Below, in pieces: positions 7,438 through 15,713 of a stretch of 35,603 nucleotides of DNA. The position numbers and the translations under genes are program-made. Under the pieces are notes generated by a model. That model had not been told where the DNA came from. It made no database searches and saw only the letters and a program-made list of their open reading frames with translations. Each line of letters starts with the position of its first letter. The stretch's first letter is position 1. Source of the DNA: Candidatus Aminicenantota bacterium. Its GTDB lineage: Bacteria > Acidobacteriota > Aminicenantia > S016-38. The stretch lies in contig JAMOUL010000219.1 of the NCBI GenBank assembly GCA_027062035.1, positions 1-35,603 of the forward strand, written 5' to 3'.

Positions 7438-8432
7438 TGGAAATCCTTTCTCCCAGAAGGCTCGAAGGAGAAGATGTATTTGAGCGTAGCCTGAGACCAA
7501 GAAGTTTTTCTGAATTTATAGGCCAGAAGAACGTTGTTTCCAATCTCAGGGTTTATGTTTTTGCTGCTGCAAAGAGGGGCGAACCTCTTGATCATGTTTT
7601 GCTTCATGGTCCTGCCGGTCTTGGAAAAACGACCCTTGCCATGATAATCGCGAGGGAAATGGGGGCAAGATTGAGGGTGACCTCAGGACCTGCCATAGAG
7701 CGTCCCGGAGACCTTGCTTCCATACTTTCCACCCTTGAGAAGGGTGATGTTCTCTTCATAGATGAAATACACAGGCTTCATCCCTCGGTGGAAGAGGTTT
7801 TGTATCCTGCCATGGAGGATTTTTCCCTGGATATAGTGGTGGGGAAGGGGGCTGGTGCCAGAGACATAAGAATAAAACTTTCACCCTTTACCCTTATTGG
7901 AGCCACGACGAGATTCGCCCGACTCACTTCTCCTTTGAGAAGCAGGTTTGGAATTATAGAGAGGATAGATTTTTATCCCGAAGATGAAATGAAGGAAATA
8001 ATAGAAAGGAGTTGTCGAATTCTGGGAATAGAAATAGAAAATGACGCAAGAGATGAAATAGCCGCCCGATCCCGCGGAACCCCGAGGATTGCCAACCGAC
8101 TTCTTCGGAGAATAAGGGACTTTGCAGAGGTTGAAGGGGATGGAAGGATCACCGGCGAGATAGCCAGAAATGCGCTTGAAAGGTTGAGAATAGACCAGTA
8201 CGGTCTGGATGAAACAGAGCGTAGAATACTGAGAATAATTATCGAAGACTTTGGCGGTGGACCTGTGGGACTTAAGACCCTTGCAGCTGCCATAAAGGAG
8301 GAGGGAGAAACTATCGAGGAGGTCCACGAACCTTATCTTATTCAAAAGGGTTTTCTTGCTCGTACCCCCAGAGGACGCGTGGCTACAGAAAAGGCCTTCA
8401 AATTGTTCTCCCCTGATAGCACCCTGTTTTAA
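7437..8432 (+). CDS. ruvB: Holliday junction branch migration ATPase RuvB
   Basis: AAA+ motor that drives branch migration on RuvA-bound junctions. Walker A is GPAGLGKTT, Walker B is LFIDEIHRL, and sensor 1 is IGATTRFARLTSPLRSRFG with the arginine finger region. The N-terminal LRPRSFSEFIGQ and the C-terminal winged helix (ending RTPRGRVATEKAF) are standard. At 331 aa it is full length. The ATG overlaps the ruvA stop (TGATG), so translation is coupled. It is the last gene of the operon; mscS downstream has its own promoter. Confidence 0.97.
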   Translation: MEILSPRRLEGEDVFERSLRPRSFSEFIGQKNVVSNLRVYVFAAAKRGEPLDHVLLHGPAGLGKTTLAMIIAREMGARLRVTSGPAIERPGDLASILSTLEKGDVLFIDEIHRLHPSVEEVLYPAMEDFSLDIVVGKGAGARDIRIKLSPFTLIGATTRFARLTSPLRSRFGIIERIDFYPEDEMKEIIERSCRILGIEIENDARDEIAARSRGTPRIANRLLRRIRDFAEVEGDGRITGEIARNALERLRIDQYGLDETERRILRIIIEDFGGGPVGLKTLAAAIKEEGETIEEVHEPYLIQKGFLARTPRGRVATEKAFKLFSPDSTLF

Positions 8433-8454
8433 GAGAGCAATTTTTATGATAATT

Positions 8455-8484
8455 TTGAACTTTTCACGCTTTGCTGTGTAAAAT
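8455..8484 (+). promoter_or_regulatory. Promoter of the mscS-like gene (leaderless type)
   Basis: TTGAAC at 8455-8460, an 18-bp spacer, and TAAAAT at 8479-8484. The 6 nt ATCACT separate the -10 box from the GTG start at 8491, so the transcript should begin at or next to the start codon. No ribosome binding site precedes it. Confidence 0.6.
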
Positions 8485-8490
8485 ATCACT

Positions 8491-9399
8491 GTGGATAAAT
8501 TAAAGGAACTGTTAGGATCCTCTATTTTTACTCAGGGGGAGTTTCAGATAAAGGTGGCCTTTTCCCTCCTGGTAATTCTTTCCTTTTTTATAATCCATAG
8601 AGTGATTCTTACCTTTCTGAAGCGGAGCAGGAGCGATCCAAGAACCAAGTACAGAATAAGAAAATTATCCGCATATATGTCGTCTTTCCTTGCGGTAGTG
8701 GTAATTCTGTTTCTTTGGGCAGAAAAATTCTCACAGTTTGCGACCATCATCGGATTGCTGTCAGCAGGTCTTGCTATTGCCATGAAGGACATAATAGTGG
8801 ACTGGATGGGCTGGCTGTTTATACTTCTCCGCAGACCCTTTTATCTTGGAGATAGAATCGAAATTGCAGGAACCAGGGGAGACGTTGTGGATATAAGGGT
8901 ATTTCAGTTTTCTCTACTTGAGGTTGGGAACTGGGTGGAGTCTGACCAGTCTACCGGAAGGATAATTCATATTCCGAATAGATATGTGTTTACCCATCAT
9001 CTGATAAACTATAATAACGGATTCGGGTTTATCTGGAATGAGATCCCGGTGCTGATCACCTTCGAAAGCAACTGGAAAAAGGCCAAGAAAATACTTTCCA
9101 CCATAGCGGAGAAACATTCCATTCATTTTTCAGAGGAAGCCAAGGAAGCCCTTAAGAAAAAAATGGCCAGATTTATGATTTATTACAAACATCTTAGCCC
9201 CAGGGTTTTCACATCGGTTAGAGATAGTGGAGTACTTCTTACCATAAGGTATCTTTGCAGACCAAAGAAGCGGAGAATAACAGAGGAGAATATGTGGGAG
9301 GATATCCTCTCCTCTTTCTCCAGGGAAGCCGACATAGATCTCGCCTATCCCACTTACAGGATTTATAGTCCTCAGGAAAAGGAAAAGAATGAACGCTGA
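8491..9399 (+). CDS. Mechanosensitive ion channel, MscS family
   Basis: Small-conductance channel homologue of 302 aa that opens under membrane tension to release osmolytes. An N-terminal helix (about 20-38) and a second one (about 60-78) precede the pore-lining helix, seen as FATIIGLLSAGLAIAMKDIIVDWMGW. The beta domain, RPFYLGDRIEIAG..GDVVDIRVF, and the conserved IPN segment (IHIPNRYVF) follow. The C-terminal cytoplasmic domain is present. GTG 8491 is chosen from the upstream promoter layout. The 3' end overlaps the SpoIIE-type phosphatase gene by 11 nt, so the two are probably co-expressed. Confidence 0.9.
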   Translation: MDKLKELLGSSIFTQGEFQIKVAFSLLVILSFFIIHRVILTFLKRSRSDPRTKYRIRKLSAYMSSFLAVVVILFLWAEKFSQFATIIGLLSAGLAIAMKDIIVDWMGWLFILLRRPFYLGDRIEIAGTRGDVVDIRVFQFSLLEVGNWVESDQSTGRIIHIPNRYVFTHHLINYNNGFGFIWNEIPVLITFESNWKKAKKILSTIAEKHSIHFSEEAKEALKKKMARFMIYYKHLSPRVFTSVRDSGVLLTIRYLCRPKKRRITEENMWEDILSSFSREADIDLAYPTYRIYSPQEKEKNER

Positions 9400-10822
9400 T
9401 TTTGAAGAACTCATAACAAAAATTGCAGGGGAGGAATGGGGCCTTTATAAAGGGGATAAGCTGATTCTTGGAAAGGAGGTAAGGGGAAAGAAGTACAGGG
9501 TATTAAAGGGGTTTTTAGTTACGGCCCGTTCTCTCTCAATGGAGCAGGTTGAAATCCTGCGTAAGATAGTGGAAATCTTTTACAGGACAAAAAAACTTCA
9601 AAGGGATTCGGTTGCCCTTGAAAGGGTTATGGAGGTAACAGGAAAGCTTTCAGCCTCCATAGGATGGAAGGAGACTCTCAATGAGGTTCTTCGCACTATA
9701 AAATCTCTTATTCCGGGTAAATACTTTTCAATCTACCTTCTGGATAGGGGGGAAAAGAAGATATTTTCCATTTCTTCCTATGGTTATAAAAAGGAAGAGC
9801 GAGAATTTCTTCACATGAAATACGGGCTGGGCCTCGTGGGATGGGTGATCAAACACGGAAAACCCCTGATAATAGAGGATGTAAGAAAGGAACATCGCTA
9901 TTATAAGGTTAAAGACGATACCCTTTCAGAGATGGTTGTTCCTATTAAGGCAGGGGACAGAATAATAGGTGCCATTAATGTGGAGGATGATAAAGTAAAC
10001 TCATTTACAGAGCGAGAAAGACGCCTTCTGGAAGCCTTTGCCTCCATAGCGGGGATAGTTATCGAAAGGGCAAGATTATATTCCAGCCTTGTTGAACACA
10101 AACTGACCCTTAAGGAACTTGAGGTTGCCAGAAGGATTCAGTTCCACTTTCTTCCGAGAAGGGCTCCCCGCCTCAAGGACTATATTGTCTATGGTAAAAC
10201 CATCCCTGCCAGGAAGGTTGGAGGTGACTATTTTAATTTCAGGGCAAAGGGCAGGAATACCCTGATAAGCGTTATTGCGGATGTGTCGGGAAAGGGTATC
10301 CCGGCGGCGCTGCTCATGTCCTTTTTTCATTCTGCCCTTTTAATATATCTTAACGAGAAGGAACTGAGGGACACCGTAGAGTCCCTTAACAGGTTATTTC
10401 TTTCCCAGACCGAGGAAAATCAATTTATAACGGGTATTATCGGGAAACTGAACAGGAAGGAAGGGATACTGGAATATGTGAATTTTGGGCACAATTATCC
10501 CATCGGGGTTAAAAAAGGAAAGGCAGAGGTAATAGAAGGGAGCGATATAGTCCTCGGTGTTATTAAAAATGCAGAATTTTCCGTAAGGACCTTTGATTTT
10601 AAAATATACGATGCTATATATTTCTATACCGACGGAGTTGTAGAGCAGTCCTGTGGAGAGGAAGAATTTGGCCTTGAAAAATTCAGGGAAATTGTTGAAA
10701 AAAACTGGAAGGATCCTCCTGCAGTTATGAGAGCACTTCTGGATGAAATGGAAGAAAAATGCGGCGACGAAAGGGATGATGACCTTACAATTTTAGGTAT
10801 AGTGAAAAATGCTGGGAGTTGA
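9389..10822 (+). CDS. GAF domain and SpoIIE-type serine phosphatase (RsbU-like)
   Basis: A 477 aa cytoplasmic signalling protein. A GAF sensor domain lies at about residues 80-230 (LVGWVIKHGKPLIIEDV and GAINVEDDKVNSFTERERRLLEAFA are typical). A short coiled linker with VARRIQFHFLP leads to a PP2C/SpoIIE domain at about 265-470. The metal-binding aspartates are all present: GGDYFNF, IADVSGKGIPAALLMS, FYTDGVVE and DDDLTILGIV. Such proteins dephosphorylate anti-sigma-factor antagonists in partner-switching pathways. No antagonist or anti-sigma gene is in the window. The start overlaps the MscS gene and the 3' end overlaps the NamZ gene, which suggests a stress or envelope-linked operon. Confidence 0.9.
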   Translation: MNADFEELITKIAGEEWGLYKGDKLILGKEVRGKKYRVLKGFLVTARSLSMEQVEILRKIVEIFYRTKKLQRDSVALERVMEVTGKLSASIGWKETLNEVLRTIKSLIPGKYFSIYLLDRGEKKIFSISSYGYKKEEREFLHMKYGLGLVGWVIKHGKPLIIEDVRKEHRYYKVKDDTLSEMVVPIKAGDRIIGAINVEDDKVNSFTERERRLLEAFASIAGIVIERARLYSSLVEHKLTLKELEVARRIQFHFLPRRAPRLKDYIVYGKTIPARKVGGDYFNFRAKGRNTLISVIADVSGKGIPAALLMSFFHSALLIYLNEKELRDTVESLNRLFLSQTEENQFITGIIGKLNRKEGILEYVNFGHNYPIGVKKGKAEVIEGSDIVLGVIKNAEFSVRTFDFKIYDAIYFYTDGVVEQSCGEEEFGLEKFREIVEKNWKDPPAVMRALLDEMEEKCGDERDDDLTILGIVKNAGS

Positions 10823-11936
10823 CAGATTTCTCGAGGCAAAAAACAGGTTTATGGGGGTGAGTTTTGCTCTTCTCTCAAATCAGGCATCCTTTACCTCTTC
10901 CATGATTCCTTCGGAAGTGGCTCTTGCAGATGCCTTTAACCTTGTTGGGATAATTTCACCACAGCATGGTTTTTTCCACGAAGCCCAGGCAAATATGATA
11001 GAGACAGAGCCAGTGGAACACCCTTTGCTCGGAATTCCCATCCATCCCTTTTATTCCGCTTCCCCGGAATTACCCGATTTTATTGATGAAGTGGATATTG
11101 TGCTTGTTGATATCCAGGATGTTGGGGTGCGGGTTTATACCTATATATGGAGTCTGTATAAACTTATGGAGCTTTTAAGGGGTAAAGGAAAGGTTATTTT
11201 TATTCTGGATCGTCCAAATCCCCTGGGAGGTCAACTGGTTGAGGGAATTCCCCTTGACCCGGACTTCAGATCCTTTGTTGGATTATTTCCTCTCCCGATG
11301 ATTCACGGAATGACCATTGGAGAACTTGCCATTATGTTTAATGAAATGGAAGAATTTGGCCTTGAGGTTGAAGTGTTCAGGGCAGATTGGAAGCGATCCA
11401 TTACTTTCAAAGAACTTAATATGCCATGGAGAAATCCTTCTCCTAACCTTCCATCCTTTGAGAGTCTTCTGGCATATGGGGGAAATGTGATATTTGAGGG
11501 TACCAATATTTCAGAAGGCAGAGGTACCACTAAGCCCTTTCTTTATATTGGAGCCCCCTTTATAAATCCCTACAAATTGGTGGAAAACTTATCCTCTGTA
11601 GAGGGGGTAAAATTCCTGCCAGTGGGGTTTTCTCCCACCTTTGATAAGTTTAAAGATAAACTGTGTTTTGGAGTGGAGCTGTGCTGTTTTGAGGAGAATT
11701 TTAACCCCCTTAAAACCGGATTAATGATAGCAAAGACCATTTTTAAACTTTATGACGGGGCAAAATTTATTCCTCCTCCCTATGAGTACGAATACGAGAA
11801 GCTGCCCTTTGATATAATCACCGGAAGTCCTGTGTACAGAAAATGGATAAAAGAAGGAGAAATTGGAGACCTGGATGAACTTCTTGACCCCGGTTCGTAT
11901 CTTGAGTTAAGAAGGGAATTCCTTATATACAATTGA
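10809..11936 (+). CDS. DUF1343 protein, NamZ-type exo-beta-N-acetylmuramidase
   Basis: A 375 aa member of the DUF1343 family, whose characterised Bacillus member NamZ (GH171) removes N-acetylmuramic acid from the non-reducing end of peptidoglycan fragments. Typical segments are SNQASFT, SPQHGFFHEAQA, VDIQDVGVRVYTYIWSL, ILDRPNPLGG, VEGIPLD and ISEGRGTTKPF. No signal peptide is visible, so it would act in the cytoplasm unless exported another way. It overlaps the upstream phosphatase gene by 14 nt. The assignment to the family is firm; the muramidase activity is taken from the family. Confidence 0.85.
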   Translation: MLGVDRFLEAKNRFMGVSFALLSNQASFTSSMIPSEVALADAFNLVGIISPQHGFFHEAQANMIETEPVEHPLLGIPIHPFYSASPELPDFIDEVDIVLVDIQDVGVRVYTYIWSLYKLMELLRGKGKVIFILDRPNPLGGQLVEGIPLDPDFRSFVGLFPLPMIHGMTIGELAIMFNEMEEFGLEVEVFRADWKRSITFKELNMPWRNPSPNLPSFESLLAYGGNVIFEGTNISEGRGTTKPFLYIGAPFINPYKLVENLSSVEGVKFLPVGFSPTFDKFKDKLCFGVELCCFEENFNPLKTGLMIAKTIFKLYDGAKFIPPPYEYEYEKLPFDIITGSPVYRKWIKEGEIGDLDELLDPGSYLELRREFLIYN

Positions 11937-11963
11937 ACAATATAAAAGGAGATTTCGTATAAA
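11933..11963 (+). promoter_or_regulatory. Possible promoter of the tolC-like gene
   Basis: TTGAAC (11933-11938) overlaps the stop codon of the DUF1343 gene, and TATAAA (11958-11963) lies 19 bp further. A second TATAAA is at 11941-11946. A strong GGAGGGAGGT precedes ATG 11982, so unlike several other genes here this one has a normal ribosome binding site. Confidence 0.35.
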
Positions 11964-11981
11964 AGAAGGAGGGAGGTAAAA

Positions 11982-13520
11982 ATGAAAAAGATATTATTTC
12001 TTATAATAGCTATACCATTGATTGCTGGCAAACTACCACTGAAGGAAGTAGTTTTTCAGGCCATGCAGAAAAACCCGGAGATACTTGTCTACAAGTATAG
12101 TCCAATACAGGCAAAAAGCATGTTCGAAGCTTCTAAATCCTTATTTATTCCCAGACTGTCCCTTACCGCTTCAGCATCAAGGGATCAGAACAAACCCACA
12201 TCAATATTTGAAGGTAAAGGTGAAGAGGTTAAATCAGATAGGGAATCCGGAACTGTTTCCATTATTCAAAAATTGCCCACAGGGGGAGAAATTAATTTCG
12301 GGGTAACCCAGCTCAGAAATTACACCACCAACCTGTTTTATTCCCTTAATCCCAGCTTTACCAGCATGTTTCAACTGACAATATCCCATCCACTCCTGAA
12401 AAATATGGGATTCTCTGTGACCAGGCAGAACATAATAATAAGTCAGAAGAACTACGAGAAAAGCCTTTTCGATTTCAGAGCCAGGGCCGGAGATGTGGTT
12501 TTCAATGTGGTTCAGGCTTACTGGAATTATCTGTATTACCTGAAGGCTTACAGAGTAAAGGAGGAGTCGCTTAAACTCGCCCAGGACCTTTATCAACAGA
12601 ATAAAGAAATGGTTAAAGTGGGCACAAAGGCACCTCTGGATCTTGTGGAGGCCGAAGCAGAGGTGGAAAATAGAAGAGCAGAACTTATAGAAGCCAGGAA
12701 TCAGCTTGAGAACGCAAGGGAGCAGCTCATGCTCCAGAGTGGAATAGCTGATATACCCGACGATCCTGCTGCCTTTGAATTACCTACCCTCACCAGGGAA
12801 GAACTGGATTTGAGAACAATGTTGGACCTGGCGGTGAGGAACAATCCAGGGCTTCTCGTTGCAAAGAAGGAGCTTGAGTCCGCAGAATTTCAGGTGCAGG
12901 TAAAGAAAAACGCTTTAAAACCAGAACTTAATCTTCAGCTTGTTCTCCAGACACTGGGCAGGGCAGGAACAAAGAACCTGTATCTGAATGACAATCCATT
13001 CACAGGCGTAATAGTTGGAAAGGTAAAAGGAAATGTTTCTGACTCTATAAATGAAGCTCTCAAGGGAGCTTATAATTCTATTCAACTTCAGCTTGTTTAT
13101 ACAATGCCAATTAAGAGGAAGAAAGAGATAGGAGAATTTCAGGCAGCAGTTGCTGATTATTACAGGGCCAGGAAGAACTACGAGATGATCAAAGCCCAGG
13201 TGGAATCAGAGGTTCGTTCGGCCTGGAGGGATGCAATGGCAGCCTATCAGAGGATAAAGGCAACCACCAAAGCGAGACAACTGGCTGAAGAAAAGCTCAG
13301 GGCGGAACAGGAGAAATTTGCCCACGGAGCATCCACCAATTACATGGTACTTACCTATCAGAGGGATCTGGCCAATGCCAGAATTAATGAGCTAAAGGCC
13401 ATACTGGATTACAATATAGCACTCTATAAACTGAGGAAGGTTACAGGTTCCCTTATTTCCTATTTTGGGGTAAGAATAAAGGCAGATAGTGATTTTGGTG
13501 GTTATTCTCTTATAAAATAA
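11982..13520 (+). CDS. TolC-family outer membrane efflux protein
   Basis: A 512 aa outer membrane channel protein. It starts with a signal peptide (MKKILFLIIAIPLIAG). It contains the two repeats of the TolC/OEP family, seen as long amphipathic helices with many Gln, Ala and Glu: LDLVEAEAEVENRRAELIEARNQ in the first half and KAQVESEVRSAW and KLRAEQEKFAHGASTNYMVL in the second. The last is the typical GxxxxxxVL sequence of family members. TolC proteins join inner-membrane pumps or type I secretion systems; no adaptor or pump gene is adjacent. It ends before a GC-rich hairpin. Confidence 0.85.
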   Translation: MKKILFLIIAIPLIAGKLPLKEVVFQAMQKNPEILVYKYSPIQAKSMFEASKSLFIPRLSLTASASRDQNKPTSIFEGKGEEVKSDRESGTVSIIQKLPTGGEINFGVTQLRNYTTNLFYSLNPSFTSMFQLTISHPLLKNMGFSVTRQNIIISQKNYEKSLFDFRARAGDVVFNVVQAYWNYLYYLKAYRVKEESLKLAQDLYQQNKEMVKVGTKAPLDLVEAEAEVENRRAELIEARNQLENAREQLMLQSGIADIPDDPAAFELPTLTREELDLRTMLDLAVRNNPGLLVAKKELESAEFQVQVKKNALKPELNLQLVLQTLGRAGTKNLYLNDNPFTGVIVGKVKGNVSDSINEALKGAYNSIQLQLVYTMPIKRKKEIGEFQAAVADYYRARKNYEMIKAQVESEVRSAWRDAMAAYQRIKATTKARQLAEEKLRAEQEKFAHGASTNYMVLTYQRDLANARINELKAILDYNIALYKLRKVTGSLISYFGVRIKADSDFGGYSLIK

Positions 13521-13537
13521 ATAAAAACAATCAATAT

Positions 13538-13561
13538 GCCTGGCCGTTTTTGCGGCCAGGC
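13538..13561 (+). terminator. GC-rich hairpin after the tolC-like gene
   Basis: A 9-bp perfect stem, GCCTGGCCG (13538-13546) with CGGCCAGGC (13553-13561), and a TTTTTG loop. The following sequence is not an immediate T-run (TTTTTT begins about 12 nt later), so it may be a weak or factor-assisted terminator. Confidence 0.5.
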
Positions 13562-13618
13562 GTTCCCCATTATTTTTTCGGAAGCCCCTGTCACAAAGGC
13601 CCTGTTGCCGCTATTTGT

Positions 13619-13661
13619 CCTGATTTTTCAGGTTGAGGGATGATAACTTATATGGTAAAGT
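13619..13661 (+). promoter_or_regulatory. Small hairpin and promoter of the UXS gene (leaderless type)
   Basis: A short inverted repeat, CCTGA-TTTT-TCAGG (13619-13632), is followed directly by TTGAGG (13633-13638), a 17-bp spacer and TAAAGT (13656-13661). The start ATG lies 7 nt later at 13669. The rest of the 13521-13668 gap holds the hairpin listed separately and no gene. Confidence 0.45.
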
Positions 13662-13668
13662 GAAGTTG

Positions 13669-14616
13669 ATGAGAGTTTTAATTACAGGTGCGGCAGGGTT
13701 TATAGGTTCACATCTGGTAGAAAAATATTTGAAGGAAGGATGGGAGGTTATAGGACTGGATAATTTCCTTACTGGAAAGGTTGATAACATTGAGGAATTC
13801 TTTTCCCACCCCAATTTTACCTTCATAAAATACGATGTAACCAATTTTCTATATGTTAAAGGTAACCTGGATCTGATTCTTCATTTTGCCTGTCCTGCCT
13901 CTCCGATTCACTATATGAAACATAAAATCCACACAATGAAGGTTGATTCCATAGGGACCCTTCACGCGCTTGGTCTGGCAAAGGAAAAAAGGGCAAGATT
14001 TATTCTTGCATCCAGTTCTGAAGTGTATGGAGACCCCGAGGTAACTCCTCAAACCGAGGATTATAGAGGGAACGTGTCTCCTACCGGGCCCCGGTCTGTT
14101 TACGATGAGGCCAAAAGGTTCTCTGAAGCTTTATCCATGGCCTATTTCAGGGAGCATGGAGTGGATGTTAGAATTGCCAGAATTTTTAATACCTATGGTA
14201 CAAAGATGGATCTTAATGATGGAAGGGTTATTCCCAATTTTATGAAGCAGGCCATACAGGGTTTACCCATAACTGTTTTTGGAGATGGAACGCAAACCCG
14301 GTCTTTTTGTTATATAAAAGATATGGTTGAGGCGATTTACAGATTATCCACAAAGGATGGCATAGCCGGACAGGTGATTAACCTGGGAAATCCTGAAGAA
14401 CTTAAAATAATAGAGGTGGCTACCCTTATAAAGGAGCTTACCGGGTCTTCATCTCCCATAGAATTTAAACCGTTACCAGAGGATGACCCGAAACGCCGAA
14501 AACCTGATATTACAAGAGCAAAGGAGATATTGGGATGGACACCCAGATATAAATTAAAGGAAGGTCTTTCGGAGGTAATTCCATGGTTCAGAGAAAGGAT
14601 ATTGAAAAAAGAATAA
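13669..14616 (+). CDS. UDP-glucuronate decarboxylase (UDP-xylose synthase)
   Basis: NAD-dependent short-chain dehydrogenase of 315 aa that oxidises and decarboxylates UDP-glucuronate to UDP-xylose, a cell-surface sugar donor. The Rossmann motif GAAGFIG is at 7-13. HFACPASP at 72-79 is characteristic of UXS and separates it from UDP-glucose epimerases. The catalytic YDEAK is at 145-149, with SSS before it. TRSFCYIKDMVEAI is also typical of the family. ATG 13669 is preferred over the in-frame TTG 13633, which lies in the promoter -35 box. The M20 peptidase gene overlaps its end by 34 nt. Confidence 0.88.
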   Translation: MRVLITGAAGFIGSHLVEKYLKEGWEVIGLDNFLTGKVDNIEEFFSHPNFTFIKYDVTNFLYVKGNLDLILHFACPASPIHYMKHKIHTMKVDSIGTLHALGLAKEKRARFILASSSEVYGDPEVTPQTEDYRGNVSPTGPRSVYDEAKRFSEALSMAYFREHGVDVRIARIFNTYGTKMDLNDGRVIPNFMKQAIQGLPITVFGDGTQTRSFCYIKDMVEAIYRLSTKDGIAGQVINLGNPEELKIIEVATLIKELTGSSSPIEFKPLPEDDPKRRKPDITRAKEILGWTPRYKLKEGLSEVIPWFRERILKKE

Positions 14617-15713
14617 AGGGGCTGCAGGATAATATTATTGATGTCCTGAAGAAGGCAGTGGAGATGGAAAGTCCCACGGCGGATAGGGAGAGGGTCCATG
14701 CCGTTGGAGAGTGGTTTTCGGACCTCTTTTCAGAATTTTTCCCGGAGAAGAAGGTATATGGTGATGAGCACAGGGTATTTCTACTGAAAAGGGGAAAAGG
14801 GAAATCCCTGTTTCTGTCTCACGTGGATACAGTGCACCCCGTAGGCACCCTTGAACAGAACCCCTTCCGACAGGAAGATGGGAAAATTTACGGACCCGGT
14901 GTCCTGGATATGAAGGGTGGAATTGTTGCCCTTTACTTTGCTCTTAAGCTGGCAGATGAACTGGGGGAACTCCCGGAATTTTCCTTCCTGATGAACACAG
15001 AGGAGGAAACAGGGTCCAGACACACCAGAGATTATATGAAAAGGATAGCCTCACGCTATAAATACTGCTTCAGCCTGGAGCCTTCTGGCCCGGAGGGAAA
15101 GTTAAAAACTTCCAGAAAGGGGGTTATTTCCCTGAAACTTGAGACAAGAGGAAGAATGGCTCATGCCGGGCTTGCCCCGGAGAAGGGTATCAACGCAATA
15201 GATGAACTTATAGACCAGCTGGCAGAACTACGGGAATGGATATCAGTCAGGGAGGGGAGCTTTAATATAGGAGTTATAAGGGGTGGGGACAGACCCAACG
15301 TTGTTCCGGGATCTGCTTATGCCCTTGTGGACGTTCGTTTTGAAGAGGATGGGTTTTCCGAAAAACTGAGGGAGTACATGACAGGAGTTTCTCCCATAAG
15401 GAAGGGAGCCCTGGTTAACCTTACCTTTGAATCCTATGTGCCACCTCTATCTCCCACCCTTCCCCAGAGGAAACTTTATACGAGAATGAAAAAGTTCTTC
15501 TCCGAACTGGGAATTGAACTTGATGAAACCCACTCTGCAGGAGGAAGTGATGCCTCCTGGTTTTCAAAGTGGGGCCTTGTTGCCATAGATGGCCTCGGGC
15601 CTGAAGGGCAGGGCGCACACTCTGAAAATGAACACCTGTATTTTGATTCCCTAAAACAGAGGATATTGATGCTGACCTATCTGGTGCTCAACCTCAGGGA
15701 ATTAGCTCCTTAA
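14583..15713 (+). CDS. M20 family metallopeptidase (carboxypeptidase G2-like)
   Basis: Zinc-dependent exopeptidase or deacylase of 376 aa. The metal ligands are visible in order: SHVDTVHPVG (His), GVLDMKGG (Asp), NTEEETGS (catalytic Glu and ligand Glu), LEPS (a nearby acidic ligand) and AHSENEH (His near the C-terminus). The dimerisation domain (RGRMAHAGLAPEKGINAI) is present. It most resembles glutamate carboxypeptidase and ArgE/DapE-like enzymes; the substrate is unknown. ATG 14583 is 6 nt after GGAGGT at 14571-14576, inside the UXS gene. The end overlaps the convergent glycosyltransferase gene by 20 bp. It also contains one copy of the GGGGACAGACCC motif (15285-15296). Confidence 0.88.
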   Translation: MVQRKDIEKRIKGLQDNIIDVLKKAVEMESPTADRERVHAVGEWFSDLFSEFFPEKKVYGDEHRVFLLKRGKGKSLFLSHVDTVHPVGTLEQNPFRQEDGKIYGPGVLDMKGGIVALYFALKLADELGELPEFSFLMNTEEETGSRHTRDYMKRIASRYKYCFSLEPSGPEGKLKTSRKGVISLKLETRGRMAHAGLAPEKGINAIDELIDQLAELREWISVREGSFNIGVIRGGDRPNVVPGSAYALVDVRFEEDGFSEKLREYMTGVSPIRKGALVNLTFESYVPPLSPTLPQRKLYTRMKKFFSELGIELDETHSAGGSDASWFSKWGLVAIDGLGPEGQGAHSENEHLYFDSLKQRILMLTYLVLNLRELAP

